From: Tetmemena sp. SeJ-2015
Lineage: Eukaryota; Ciliophora; Spirotrichea; Sporadotrichida; Oxytrichidae
Reading direction: 5' to 3'
Length of the DNA stretch: 64,000 nucleotides
Assembly (NCBI GenBank): GCA_027382625.1
Contig: JAJKFJ010020673.1
Coordinates: 124,001 to 188,000, forward strand
Notes under the pieces: model-generated
Seen by the model: only the letters and a program-made list of their open reading frames with translations
Told to the model about the DNA's origin: nothing
Database searches by the model: none
Position numbers and translations under genes: made by a program
Shown here: piece after piece, positions 1 through 12,394 of the stretch
How positions within the stretch are numbered: the first letter of the stretch is position 1
Layout: every line of letters starts with the position of its first letter

Positions 1-557
1 TCCACACTTATGATTACCACCTCAATACGCTTATAAATGAGCTATTAGTAATCACTTCTAATGGGAGAAGAGGGATAATCACTTGATATTGATTCTGTAG
101 GGATGGGATTTTGGAAGTTGAAGTTTCACAGTTAGAGGGTGAATTTAAATCTTTGAGACTTTCTTGGGTGAATTGAGTATCAAGGATGCTATTATTTTGC
201 TCCTCATAAGCAGACTTTTCTAATTTAAAATATAGATTAGAGGTTTAGAGATTCAACAATGGAGTTGTCTAGATTCTCTTTTATCTTCTAGCACTCGAGC
301 ATCTATTAAGCTAAGAGAGCTTGCATTTTCATATCAGTTAGGGAAATGGGAAGGTCTTCAGCAATCGATTCCAATTAGGATTCTTTGTTTATGAATGGCT
401 CTTGAATAGCGCTTTAGGTATCTTAAGATATATCCTCTGACTGTCTTTGCTAAATTTCTGAGGAGATGGCGACTGCACTTTACTGATTCACATGCTTACT
501 GAGCTCATCTATGTATTCTGCGATTAGCTGATTTCTCAACTGCTTTGAGAACATCAT
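1..557 (-). CDS. Unknown protein, N-terminal part; runs off the window
   Basis: Not recognised. A minus-strand frame opens with two adjacent Met codons at 552-557 and is rich in Gln, Ser and Glu, using TAA/TAG as Gln many times. The frame breaks near 210-240 and resumes in another frame, as expected from a short IES; keeping one TA copy rejoins the two frames. The reading stays open to position 1, where a TAA is read as Gln, so the 3' end lies outside the window. Low sequence complexity suggests a disordered or coiled protein. No domain was identified. Confidence 0.5.
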
Positions 558-1148
558 AAATTAAAAGGGCTAAAATAAGCTATCTATCTATCATAGCGTA
601 TTCGTAAATCTTCTCCTTCATTTCCTATTCTTTCTATTAAAGTTATTGAAGTAGTGAATCTGCTTTGCTTATCAAATTTCCACTATCTACTTTTGTATGA
701 ACACCAATCAGGATAAATTACCTTCTACCATGCTTAGGAATTCCTAGTCCAAGTTATCCTTTATATCTTTATTTAAATATTAAATCTTTGCTTTGAATCA
801 ATTTATTAGTTGATATCGAAGTTGTCGAACACCTTTTCAAAAATGTAAATCCTCATTTACTGAAAGGGGCTGTTATTTTATAAATTAACGATTTATTAAA
901 ATTTATTTGTCTAGATAACTCCACTTTTATCAAAATTTCATCAAATAATGCTTATTTAATGTTATAAACAGTTTTTTAAATCTATGGTTATAAATTGAGT
1001 CTTTTAAATAGAAAACAGTTCATAATAATAAAAAAACTTATATAATTAAATAAATTTTTAATTTGCTATGAAACAATTAAAATAAGACAATGAATAAGAA
1101 ATAAGCTACAAAATAGAATAGCCAGAGTGATTACTCCTCTTTATATTG
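558..1148. other. AT-rich stretch without a supported gene
   Basis: Very AT-rich sequence with runs of A and T between two minus-strand genes. No conserved protein was seen in any frame. It probably holds flanking non-coding or germline-limited DNA. Confidence 0.4.
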
Positions 1149-2040
1149 TCATTTGTTATTCTATTATCTATACTTGGCTAGCTCAGGGTACTTTTATTCG
1201 TAGGCATCTCTCTTTTAAGAATTTGCTACAATTACTTTCTCTCTCTCAACTGCCATTTCTTATTCCCTTTTCTCATCATAGAGCCTGCTTACCCTCGTAG
1301 GTGTTATTCTTTGTCGATTCGCGATAGCAATTACAAATAATTATTAATAGAACAAATATAGCAATAAAATTTAATAGCAGTATCCAAAAATCATAGTGGC
1401 CAACTATAAGATAGTTCAAATTTGCGAAAGATAGATGAAACTTATGAAATTAATTTAAGTTGACTTCCAATAGAATTCTTACAATTACTCCGCAGAAGAT
1501 GATCATCACAACTGATACAGCTGTCAGACTTTTATTAAGCCCCTCTCTAATCTCTTCTATAGTCTTCCCACTGTCTTCAAAATAAATCTCAGCCAAGTTT
1601 ACTAGCACTTCCTTCTTCACTAGCATGATAATTGTCACTATCAGCAAGAAGAAAAACTGCATTTATTATACTTTATTTATTAAAACACAACTCCTAGAAT
1701 TACTAGGTAGCAACCCAAGAGATGGATGCTTCTTCTCAGTTTAAAAGCAAGGAGTGTCAAGATCAGCAGACCAATACCGATCAAAAGAAACATAATGTTA
1801 AAGGCATTCCCATCTCTTGTTAGAACGAATAAGTAAATTAAAAAAAAATTTAAGAATAATTTTCATTTTTAATTTAAATGCACAGCAAATGATTCCGACA
1901 GCACATGCGACCAGTAAGAAGTTGAATATTACAAAGAAGGTGAAGACCGATCCACTACCTGCAGCCACTCCATCTTTTTAAATGCCTGCTTTGAGTTTGT
2001 CCATCTTTCTTTTTGCCTTGAAGGCTGAAATAGGGTCCAT
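1149..2040 (-). CDS. Small integral membrane protein with about four spans
   Basis: The start codon is at 2038-2040 and TGA at 1149-1151. After a basic N-terminus (MDPISAFKAKRKMDKLK) come hydrophobic segments near 1870-1950, 1690-1790, 1470-1660 and 1320-1400, followed by a charged, Lys/Glu/Gln-rich cytoplasmic-type tail. The layout resembles tetraspan-type proteins, but no family signature was recognised. Frames shift near 1800-1880 (AT-rich insert), near 1660-1680 (insert rich in TAA repeats) and near 1285-1305 (about 22 nt between GAG copies). I read these as IESs. Membrane topology is inferred from hydrophobicity only. Confidence 0.55.
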
Positions 2041-2199
2041 TACGTATATTTTAGTATAATATTTCAGATATTTCTCTCATTCTTAATTTAATATTTCATC
2101 TTGCGATCTTACAATTATAGGATAATTATGGAAATTAAAAGAGGAGGTTGTCGAGTTTAAGAAACTTATATCTCGAAAGAAATTATGTGAGTATTAAAC

Positions 2200-2838
2200 T
2201 CAGACTGCGTACTTAGGAACAGTCCAAAGATAATTGTTTCTGTAGTCTGTTGTTAATCTAGAATTAGCGACCCCGTTAACAGAAGTTACTGGTCTATCCT
2301 GGCCGAAAACTACTTTGCTTTAAGTGTGCTATTATTTAATCTTCTCAGCTGATTGCATCTGTCTTGCCTTGAAGTCGTAGGAAACTGTGAGAACGGTTGG
2401 ATTGTTGCTCGTTTTCTAAAGAGATTAGAAAATTTAGTTATAAATTTAAATAACTTAGAAGCCATTGGAAAGTGCTGCATATGAGGAAGCTTAGCCAATA
2501 AATTGTTGGGGTTGATTATTGTTTACGTTGATGCTATTAAGGAGCATTGATCTTTAATGGTTTTGAACTTTGGCACTGCTGTACAAATTTTAAGGAGTGG
2601 ATGACAATAAGAAAAGAATTAAATAAGAAATTAAAGACTGTCTTTTTCCCATCATCGATACCTAAGTTCTTTCTTATCCACTTTGGTTTGATGATTAGAA
2701 GTTTTGGCTTTTAAAAACAGAGGCTCCTTGAAAGGTTTTAGCTGCATCTATAGTAGCGAGTTTTTCTTTCCAGTATAGCTATGATTAATTCAAGCTCAAC
2801 TGTTTGGTTGGTGAAGTAGATACATCTCTTACTTTCAT
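2200..2838 (-). CDS. Unknown small protein
   Basis: Not recognised. The Met codon is at 2836-2838 and TGA at 2200-2202. The N-terminal part contains LYWKEKLATIDAAKTFQ. An AT-rich break lies near 2600-2690, after which one frame stays open to the stop with many TAA/TAG Gln codons. The C-terminal part holds RPVTSVNGVANSRLTTDYRN. Short proteins of this composition are common among ciliary microtubule-associated proteins, but that is only a guess from style, not a family match. Confidence 0.5.
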
Positions 2839-3169
2839 AATATAGTTTAAGATAGTTAAAATAAATAATATTTGGGGGAAAATATTGATAAAAAAATCAA
2901 TGAAATTTACTTATATTTTTAAGCTTATCATGTTTTGGCCTAATTTTTCATCTCACTTTAAAATGTAATTTTTTTTCCTTTTTACCTTTATTTAAGGCAG
3001 TTTTTTTTTTAAAAAAATAAAAATTAAGTATTTACAAGGAAGTTTCAATTGAATGAATATAGGTTGCAATAATGCCATTGCATATTTTTAATGAAATAAA
3101 GTCTATATAAATTAATGTATTTAAGTGGAATAGATGCATATTTAAATTTTACTTTCTCATTTATAGTGG
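2839..3169. other. AT-rich spacer
   Basis: Long T and A runs (for example near 3001-3017) and no supported coding frame. It separates two minus-strand genes. Confidence 0.4.
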
Positions 3170-6100
3170 TCATTTGAGATGAGAAATGGGCACCTTCACC
3201 TGCCTTAGCATTTTATATAAAACATCTAAACTTAATTTTCCACCGTTTTAGATCTCATCATGTTGTTGTCTTATAATCTCAAAAATATTAAAGATGTCAC
3301 CCATAGGAAAGTTTGTCTTCCTTTGATCATCCATCTTATCTTTGAAATTAAGTTCTTTGAACTCATTCACGCTCACATCAAACTTTTAATGACAAATTAC
3401 AAAGACTAATTTTTTGTTAAACTTGATTTCGGGAGTTGTGTTGTTGCAAAGTCCAGTTGTTCCTCCATACCCTACTCCAAAACCTACTCCTGACTTGCTA
3501 CCCGCAAAATTTTACTTTGAAAGAAGCATATTCTTAAAGTCCTTTGACTAGCCAAGGCTATAAGACTTCCTATTGAGATCTTCAAAAAATTTATCACCAC
3601 CACTAACTTCTGGTTGTTTAATATTGAAGTTTTACCTCTCAATCAATTCCTTATTTTCCTTTCCCTGAGCTTGGGGGAGCCACCCCCTTTTCAATTTCAT
3701 CCTTAATCTCTTATCTCTAATAATAAAAGCTATTTATTGTTGGATAAAAATTTTACTCTGTTCTCTTGTGCGTTGAAACCTGACTTGTTTCTCACTCTTA
3801 AGTGCTCAATTTGCTCTTCATGAGTTTTGAATTTCCCAAGAAATGATTTTCAGCGAGAATCCTCTCCATGTAGAATTAGTTAAGGTCATTGTTATTCATA
3901 TAGTACTGGGTCATTATTTGTCTCTGCTTAGGAGGTAAATTTTAATACAAGGGTCTTATAGGATGTTCTGAATCGCTAATTTACAGTGTTCTCATCGTCA
4001 GTAAATGGCAAATGCTTAACTTTGTTTATGTTATCATATTAAAGAAAAGCAAAATTAATTCTGCAACTCTAGCACTATTGGGAAGTTTGTTGTACACATC
4101 ATTCATACTTTGAGAGGGATCTATCGTGCCATTAAAAGAGATATTTCCTTTCTTCATGAACTTATAAACCTCTTACACTTCTTATTAAAATTATTCGTCT
4201 GCTTATTTTGGAGCAATTTTTAAATTAAATTGGAAGAAATGAAGAGTTTATTGAATAAAATTTTTTTTTTATAAGAGCATGTTGTTCCTAAGAATAGGTT
4301 CTATAGTGCTACTATTTCTATGGACTTTATTAGTTTCCAAATCTTTTAGCATTCTATGATTAGCTTGCTCTGTTTAAAAAGCCTTTACTTTGCCCATTCT
4401 TTATTTTGGCTTAGTTTACTATCTGCTTAAGGTTCTCTTATCCCGATATGTGGAAATTTTGTGACTTTAAATTTGAATATATTTTGAAGCTCTCATCATT
4501 TTGCGACTACATTGCTAAATAGGACTGATTGCTGGTGTTTTATTAAGATGATTGAATGTTTTGCTTCATAAAAGTTGCCCCCTTCTGCAATTAAATATAG
4601 TAGGAAATAATATTTAGCATAGCTAGGCTGCATTTAACTTTCAAGAATGAGTGAGTCTTATCCATATTTGATTTGCTCTTTGAAGATATGAGACTGGTTT
4701 CTCTTGTTTTATCTCTTTGGGCCTCTATTGTCTTTTCTAAGATTTGAGAAAGATCTTTCCTGAGACCCCTACCTATCAATCAATCGTCTGTTAAGAGCTT
4801 CTCTTGCTTTCTCGATCATAACCTAGTATCTTGGATCACTGAGCTTTTCTTGCAGCCTAGGAGAAGCAATCCCAATTTAAGCCTCTTGAGTTTGCATTTT
4901 ACTAATCTCTAGAGGTTTAATTCCATGGCCTTAATTGACATGAGTTGAGTGACCATTTTTCATAAACGATTACGATAAAGGCCGCTCCTCTGTGGACTAA
5001 TTGTGATGGATAGATTAATTTTAGCTTTTTTCTTAATCACGATAGTACCTAGCCAGCAACTATTGCTGGTCGTAAGTTATCTAATTCTGCTAGTTCCCAC
5101 CACTCTTCTAATTTAGTCTTCTCATAAGATCTTATTGAGAACCTACAGAACCTGCTCTCTAGGGTATGGAGAACATCACCTTGCTGTCATTCTTTTAGTT
5201 TCGCTTCTCAACAATCTAAGGAACTCGATACATACATACCTCACAAAATATTATGATAGGGAAAGAGCTCTTTGCTGAACATTCCATCTATGAGTTTGCC
5301 TTTAGTCGTGGAATATTCCACTGAGTCGTAGCCAACTTAAAAGCTAGACTTCTTTAGAACTTTCTGTAGATTTTGATTCTTGACCTTAGACTGCTGAAGC
5401 TAGTCTCTTAGCATTTGAGGGTTGTACTAACTATTTGAGTTCTTGAGGAATAAATGAGAGACTGTGTCCTAATCAGCCCACCAAGCCTTCGAATTAGCTC
5501 CCTCTGAAGTACTATTGATGTGATTTGTGGACTTTCTCTTCATTTTCTTCTGCTTTTCTAAGGATTTAGAGCCTTTAGAAATATAAGATAAAGGGGTATA
5601 ATATCTTTCACCACCATTCTATTTCTGTTAATGGAGAAGGCTTGGACTTTCTGTTTCTCAGCGCTTTTGAAGAATGATTCATCTTGTGGAGCATTCTTAT
5701 TCTTGAAGGTTGTCATGAACTCACTCTTGTCATTATAAACTAGAGTAAATATGAATTAGAGCACGAAGGTATAAGCTATTGATAACAACTATTATGAGAC
5801 ACTTACAAGTTGCAAAATTGCTGTTAGTTTCACTTTTAAGGTTACCATCATTGGAAGCAAATATTCTCTGTAGATTCATATTCTCTTCTGACTCTTGGAT
5901 CGAAGTAACTTTGTTTGAGCTCTTTGTCAAAGCAGTGGTGATAGTCCTTTATCTCTGAGGCAGCTGACTGCTTTTGTCTGTTGACATCATCAATTAGTTG
6001 AACTTAATTAAATTTTAATGCTGGTTTTGCTGAGATAGTCCTTGAATTCCTTTCTCTTCTATGGAGGGTAGTACTAAGGATTTAGAATTAAGTTTAGTAA

Positions 6101-6534
6101 TCATAATAAAAGTTTAAGGAGTGACTTTCTTTTCGAGATGAGGATCGCTGGTCATGAAATGGAATGGACTCTAGCTGCTCTCTGCCCTTTGATGCATTAG
6201 AAGATTGGCTCCCTTCATGTGAGATGCGAGACTTGAAACCTCTTTGGTTCCTTTTTCTCTGGTAACTAATGAGCTTGCAGTAGCTGAATGATCTCTCTAA
6301 ATAAAAATCAGTTGAATATGAAACCTTCAAAGTTTAATGGATGGATCTTTCAAAGCTAGAGTTCTTACAAATCTTGTTTGACTTAAGTTTGCTGCTGTCA
6401 ATGACTAAAGTTGATCATGATTTTAATTCTTTTGTGTCTTGGATTGAAAAGAGATTGGTTACTACCTACTTTCAATGCATATTTGATGCTAATATGAAAA
6501 ATTATTGAATTTGATGAGAAACCTACTCTGCCAT
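3170..6534 (-). CDS. Large unknown protein, disordered N-terminus, several IESs
   Basis: A long series of minus-strand coding pieces runs from a Met at 6532-6534 to TGA at 3170-3172. The N-terminal third is Ser/Thr/Gln-rich. The middle contains LRDQLQQSKVKNQNLQK followed by a VGYDSVEYSTTKG stretch, and a Lys/Glu-rich helical part (AENHFLGKFKTHEEQIEHL). The last 150 residues are Gly/Asn/Lys-rich. AT-rich frame breaks lie near 6420-6520, 5730-5830, 4210-4280 and 3655-3760 and fit IESs. It could be two adjacent genes, since I found no decisive join in the middle. No catalytic motif was seen. Confidence 0.45.
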
Positions 6535-6642
6535 TTGCACCAGCTAATGATTATTTGCTTATTATTTTATTTTTAATAAAGTTTATTTTCAACAAGCTGT
6601 TATCTATATTAAATCATAAATATTTTACTAAATTTATCTCCC

Positions 6643-6905
6643 TCAATATACAAATTTTGCTATCAATTTTCCCTGTCTTGCAATCAGAGTTTCTTAGCTC
6701 CCGGCTTTAAGCTAACTGAATTCAAATGCGGATTCATCTTCTGTTGTTTGCCTGTCCGCAAAGCGAAAAATCTGTTGGTAAGAAGAGTGATCGAGGTGAA
6801 TGTATTGATCCGCATTTTTGGCATAGTCTGATAGCTTTTCAAAGCATTTAATAGGCGTTTCACATTTGTATCTGCGGTATACCACTTCCTCTATTTATTG
6901 AATAA
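6643..6905 (-). CDS. Isolated MDS-like coding island, no start codon
   Basis: A higher-GC island of about 260 bp in AT-rich surroundings encodes a well-formed stretch (VVYRRYKCETPIKCFEKL, then DQYIHLDHSSYQQIFRFADR) ending at TGA 6643-6645. Upstream the frame runs into AT-rich DNA without a Met. It therefore looks like a 3' MDS whose partners lie elsewhere, in or outside the window. I did not find a partner with a matching pointer. The family is unknown. Confidence 0.4.
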
Positions 6906-7221
6906 TTAAATATTGTTTTATATTAACAATAATTGCTATTATTAGCAAAAATAGATTTTAAAATGTATAATAAATAGTCTATAATTCACATAACTTAATT
7001 TAATCTATAAAAATTCCATTTAATTTGAACAATATAGAATTTTTTTAGTGAATAATACATTTTGTCTCTATATATATTGATTCTATTCCTTTAATTTCTA
7101 TTTGATTATGCTCGTCTATTATCAATCGTTCTAAGTACTAGATTTGATTCATAGGATTAGGAGAGAGAATGGATATATCTATATGAACTTTATTGGAAGA
7201 AGAATCTAGATATTGAAAGAA

Positions 7222-8174
7222 TCAGATGTCATCAGAATATATTGAAATTATATATATACTTATTATTAATTGAGAATTGTGAGTCCATCCTAAGATTTGA
7301 TCCAGGACCGGCTCCAGCTCCTGCTCCGGCTCCTTAACCAATGCCACCTGGACCTGCTCCGGCACCAGCCCCTTGCCCAGCTGCGGAATTAGCACCTGCA
7401 CCAGGACCAGAATTACCACCTCCCTGATATCTCTAATTTAGTGAGAACAATTGCTGTGGAGGCTGGGGTAAATTTTAAGGAGGGAGCTGCGCTGAGCCAG
7501 GTGGCTACTGCTAGGCAGGCTGCCCACCTAAAACTTTAAGAATAAAAATCTTACCAAGAGGAGGTGGCTGAAGAGGAATCTGGCTGAAGATGTTTCCAAG
7601 CCCTAAGAGGTTGCTCACATCGCTTAAGTAGTCTCTCGATGCTTGAAGTAACTAATTTTAGTTTTGGTTTCCCATAGTCAATGAGTGCACTATTTGTAGT
7701 AGTTGTTGTGCATGATTCTAATTGCTTTCACCCTAATCCTAAAAAAAAATTAGCACATCTTACTTACTATTAATGTAAGCTTGAATTTGTTAATTTTCTC
7801 AGTCATCTCTGAGACTTAGTAGTAATAGATACTAGGTGCAAAGTGCTACTAGCCTCTAGCTAAATCTTTTTCAGCCTTGAGTCTAGGCTCCAGCAATGTA
7901 AGTAGGAGTACTATCTCGTCCTACAAGTTTGTCAGGCCCGAGTATTAAGAGAACATAATATTTATTGTAAAAAATATTTTATTTAAATCTTTGGATTAAT
8001 ACAAAGCTAACATTCTTTTTATTGCTTAGAGTTCAATTTTAATCTTAATATTTATACAAAATTATTGCCCAAAGGGATTAAATATCTAATCATAATTCTA
8101 TTCTTACTCTTGGCTACCGAATGCAGATTGATAAGAATTTCACCTTTCAATTATTTTAAATTTCTGTCCGACAT
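7222..8174 (-). CDS. FG-nucleoporin-like protein (Nup58-like?)
   Basis: The start (Met at 8172-8174) gives MSDRN, then an IES of about 23 nt bounded by AATTTC copies (8136-8141 and 8159-8164 on the plus strand). Its removal yields SYQSAFGSQEQEQNYDQ and NPFGQQF, which are FG-type motifs. A helical middle follows (LEPRLKAEKDLARGQ, HFAPSIYYYQVSEMTEKI), broken by inserts near 7740-7800. The C-terminus is Pro/Gln-rich, then Gly/Ala/Pro-rich. The FG start plus the helical block resembles the Nup58/45 layout, but no alignment was possible. A 27-nt insert at 7528-7554 could be an intron or an IES. Acting at the nuclear pore is inference. Confidence 0.4.
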
Positions 8175-8290
8175 AAATTGAGAGAACTACCTTTTAGTTC
8201 AACATTTGTCCAATTCTAAATTTTTAAGCAGAAAAGTATCCCTTTTGCTTTTAAAATAAATGTTGAAGTTGCATTTTAACGGCAAGAGTG

Positions 8291-8750
8291 ACAGTTTACA
8301 GTTTTCTAAAATCTTATCTAAGGGTTAAAATTTAGAAAATTAGCTTATAATGCAATAGTTAAAAATTAGCTTATTTTTAATTTTAACTTATTTTTTTTCT
8401 ATTTTAAACATTTTTTAAAACATCATCGGTTTTTATTTATTATTATATCAAATAAGACTTACCTATGTATCTATTGAGAGTTGCAATCAGACCTATCTGC
8501 ATAAATCTAAACGCAATAGGTAGTGAGCTATTATAAAATAATTTCCTTTGAAATTCCAATAAATTAATATATAAGTTTGAGCAAGAAATAGTTTATAAAT
8601 TCATAAACATGCATTATTTTCTTCAAATTATTATGATTCACTTATCTTCTACTCTTTAGAATAAATAGGTTTTCAATTTTATCAGTTTAAGTTTATGTAA
8701 GTTATGTTTAAAATTATTATGAATCTTAATTTAAAATCATTACAAATAAT
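8291..8750. other. AT-rich stretch without a supported gene
   Basis: Dominated by A/T runs; no conserved product was seen in six frames. Confidence 0.4.
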
Positions 8751-8759
8751 ATTGCCTCA

Positions 8760-9110
8760 TCGGCTTTGATCATTCTAATTCTATGCTCTTGGATGCATTG
8801 TACCAGAGCAGAAGTTATGTGGTCTCAAACTCTCGCACTTTCTCTCCTATACCTATTAAAATTGAATAAGGCAAGCCCAATTATATGAGAGAATAAAATG
8901 CGTAGAAGGGCCCAAGCTGTATGCTTAAAAATAAGCTCTATGCTTACTATTTATCGTCTCTGCTAACTTACACATTGAGTATTGCCTCCCTGTCTTATCC
9001 TAAATTAATAAGAGGCCTTCATTATCTGAATCTAATTTAAATACTGCCAGTTTCTTGAGTTTCTTTAGAAAATATTCATCTAATGTAATAGTGATGATTG
9101 AAACATATGT
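8760..9110 (-). CDS. Possible coding segment downstream of the Kelch gene
   Basis: A minus-strand frame contains DEYFLKKLKKLAVFKLDSD and DKTGRQYSMCKLAETI, with balanced composition unlike the flanking AT-rich DNA. It has no clear start. It may be the last MDS of the neighbouring Kelch gene or part of another gene. A TGA at 9191-9193 separates it from the Kelch frame. Confidence 0.3.
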
Positions 9111-9190
9111 AACACAATTCAAGTTTAATCTGGCGAGAAAGAGTTTTAAGTTTGTTAGTCGATTGCTAATCTAAAAGCAGTTATTCTATT

Positions 9191-11061
9191 TCAATTGAAC
9201 AAGAAGCTTTTAGAAATCATTTCCTATTTCAAGTCGAGAGCAAATGTATCATTGAATGGCATGTGATGTCTGTCTCCACCAAATACGATTAGGTATTTGC
9301 CAAAGATTATGCCAGTATGACCATCGCGAGCAGCAGGTCTCTTCCCTCTATTTTTACCATAGGTGGTGCTTTCATTGTGAAGACTGTTTTAATTCAAACC
9401 TGAGTGATTATTTATACCTCCAAGGGTAGAAGCATTATTGTTTAAAGTAGACGCAAAGGCTCCTCCTTGCAATTGCTTACGCTTTTTCATTGAATTGTAG
9501 TACTGATCGAAGCTTGTATCAGCATTCTTGATTATGAATGAATTCATCATAGATATTGAAGTGGGAGTAGTGAGCTGCACCCCTGGTAGAATATTGTGTG
9601 TGTTAGTATGGTGGCCCTTCCCATTTCTGCTCATGGCTAGCATAGTAGATGATGTGTTCAGTCCTAAGTTGGCAACTGACTTCTTCATGCTCTTTTGATT
9701 GCTTCCTGGCTTGTTCGAATTCATCTTGCTATTATTCTTAGGTGGTGAAGAGGGTGCGTTTTTCCTTGTGTTTGGAGAATTACCTCCAATCCCTCCTAAG
9801 CTCTTTTTAGGTGACCCTCCGTTCATAGTAGGAGATGCAGAACCATCGTTTCCAAAGGGGGAGTTATCTCTTTTTGGTGAATGAGCCTCTTCAAAAATAG
9901 TTATCCATCTGTTCTTTCTAAAGTCATAAAGATGCAAGTCGTTGAGCTCTTTAGTGATTTCATAAATTCCTCCAAAAATTACAAGGTAGCTCTCATACAC
10001 ATCACACGAATGGCCGCTTCTCTCCAAAGGTCTAAACTGATCAATTGGCTTATAAACTTAATGTTCATAATATAACTCTAAGTTTAAATTATAATCTCAG
10101 TCCACTGATAAGTGTTGAGATCAAGTCTCCACAAATCATTGAGTTTATTGTTATCATCATCTTTGCCTCCAAAAACATACATCGCATTTTCAAATATACA
10201 AGCTGAGTGCCCGCTTCTTGGCGACGGCTGAAGAGCACCGAAAGGCAAATTAAGTTTGACCCATCTATTTTCTTAGAACAGATACTTAATTATCTCATTG
10301 GTTCTCTCCCCATTGCAGAATCCTCCGAATATAATCATAGAACTAGATTATAATGATGATGATGAAATGTAAAACTCTCATTCTCATAAACGACACAAGT
10401 GTGTTCATCTCTAGTTAGAGGTAAATCTCCTCTTGATTTGACGACATCCCATCTGAAGTGATTCAGATCAAGGGAGAAGAATTTTCTGTTTTCCGATTCT
10501 AGGTTTGACCCGCCGAACAAATACATCTTATCTCCGAAAACTACCGAAGTGTGATGAGCTAAGCAACCAGGTTTGTCGTCACCTTTGGTTTGAATTTCTC
10601 TCCATTAGCAATCCTTAGACTAGAGAGTTGGGTCTAAGTCTAGATCTTTAAGTTTTCTGAGATCAAGCATCCACAGAGAATCTTTGGAGCCCTCCCTTAT
10701 GTCATGCCCTCCATTGATGTACAGCCTTTATAAAGAATTACATAAAATGCATGGAATAAATCAGAAATATCAAGATGTAGAAAGAACTTCTTATCTCAAT
10801 CAATTAGACTAGTTTTCTTACTTCTTATTGTGCTGGAAAGTGGAATGATACCCTCTTCTGTCAGGACCAAGGCTCATAAATCTAAGCTCGAACCAGTTTT
10901 CATTATATCCATCTCCTCCTCCCATGAATGAACTTAAAAATAATCATAGATCCGTTTCCTGCTCTTTAGAAGTCTAATTTGGTATCCTCACTTGTTGCAT
11001 ACTTTTGAATCATGGAGGTATCTTTTCTTAAAGGATCCATCTACAGTTTTCTTTCTTCCAT
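9191..11061 (-). CDS. Kelch-repeat protein
   Basis: Met at 11059-11061, TGA at 9191-9193. At least five Kelch blades are visible, each with a FGG turn: LYINGGHDIREGSKDSLW; KMYLFGGSNLE; MIIFGGFCNGERTNEI; AMYVFGGKDDDNNKLNDLW; YLVIFGGIYEITKELNDL. A low-complexity Ser/Asn/Gly/Lys linker follows, then a last blade with RDGHTGIIFGKYLIVFGG. Such beta-propellers usually mediate protein binding; no BTB or other fused domain was found. IESs break the frame near 10940, 10735-10830, 10345-10385 and 10050-10100. The linker of roughly 150 residues before the final blade is unusual. Confidence 0.85.
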
Positions 11062-11368
11062 TTTAAGTTTGGTAATGCTTAAATATAGAAGAAATAAATT
11101 ACTTATAAGCTAGCAATAGTTCTTTGGTTATGCAAGTGTTAGAGAGTGTTTTATATGAAGTGTAATGGCTGCTATACTTTGTTGAGAAAATAATAATATA
11201 GTTTTATTTTATTCCATCATTGCTATTTAAAAACTTTATCCTCGCACTCTAATTGAGGAAGAAATTAGCTTTCCTTTATAATTAAATAAACTATTAAAAC
11301 AATAGGGTTATCAATAGTCCTAATCATAAAAACTTAAAACAAGCAACTTTTTAATTGAATCAGTTCAA

Positions 11369-11798
11369 ATAAAGATAAAATTGTGGAATTTGAGAAGAAT
11401 TTTTAATAGACTTCAAATACACTATATATCTGCGTTCCTTTAGCCTGAAGACACCCACTGCTTTGGCTCTAATCATCAGGTTTGCATGAGATTATACTGC
11501 TAGTCATTGAATTTACTCTCTGGATCCATCACACCTTCAAGCAAATGTAGTCCAATGTGAGCGAGATAGCATCATTGCTTCCAGAATCAAGGTTCAAGAA
11601 CTCACTGCTAGTCTTCTCCTCTGCTTCATTCATACTGAGGTCACTCGATAGCTTAGAATTCGTAGTTTTAGAGAGCTAATGCTATTTCTTGTGTTATATG
11701 TCCATGCTCATTTCTTCCATTCTTAATTGCTGGAATTGAATTAATTTAGAAAAACTTAATTAGATAAATCACATTTGCTTATTAATTAATTAAGAATT
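11369..11798 (-). repeat. Left arm of a perfect 430-bp inverted repeat
   Basis: This 430-bp segment is the exact reverse complement of 11922-12351 in my base-by-base reading. It contains a short ORF (MEEMSMDIQHKKQHQLSK start, about 63 codons to TGA in this frame) on the minus strand. The arms are separated by 123 bp of AT-rich DNA. Confidence 0.9.
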
Positions 11799-11921
11799 CT
11801 TAAAACACTTAATGTTTTAATGCAAACTGTCTTAATTCACATCTTAAATTATTTCTTTACTACAGAATCATTGTTTCCCTAATCTTAATTCATCTCAGAC
11901 TAGTCTTAATTAAAGTTTGCC

Positions 11922-12351
11922 AATTCTTAATTAATTAATAAGCAAATGTGATTTATCTAATTAAGTTTTTCTAAATTAATTCAATTCCAGCAATTAAGAA
12001 TGGAAGAAATGAGCATGGACATATAACACAAGAAATAGCATTAGCTCTCTAAAACTACGAATTCTAAGCTATCGAGTGACCTCAGTATGAATGAAGCAGA
12101 GGAGAAGACTAGCAGTGAGTTCTTGAACCTTGATTCTGGAAGCAATGATGCTATCTCGCTCACATTGGACTACATTTGCTTGAAGGTGTGATGGATCCAG
12201 AGAGTAAATTCAATGACTAGCAGTATAATCTCATGCAAACCTGATGATTAGAGCCAAAGCAGTGGGTGTCTTCAGGCTAAAGGAACGCAGATATATAGTG
12301 TATTTGAAGTCTATTAAAAATTCTTCTCAAATTCCACAATTTTATCTTTAT
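11922..12351 (+). repeat. Right arm of the 430-bp inverted repeat, with a small ORF
   Basis: Identical to the left arm in opposite orientation. The ORF begins at the Met at 12001 and has an acidic Ser/Glu-rich middle, ending SLTLDYICLKV before TGA. An overlapping frame just after it (GVMDPESKFNDQQYNLMQT) may be joined by an intron or IES. The arm ends 44 bp before the start codon of the AP-4 epsilon gene, so it could lie in that gene's upstream region. The product is unknown. Confidence 0.85.
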
Positions 12352-12394
12352 ATATTTTTAAGCTTTCACAAAAGATAGAATAGAATAAGATCAG

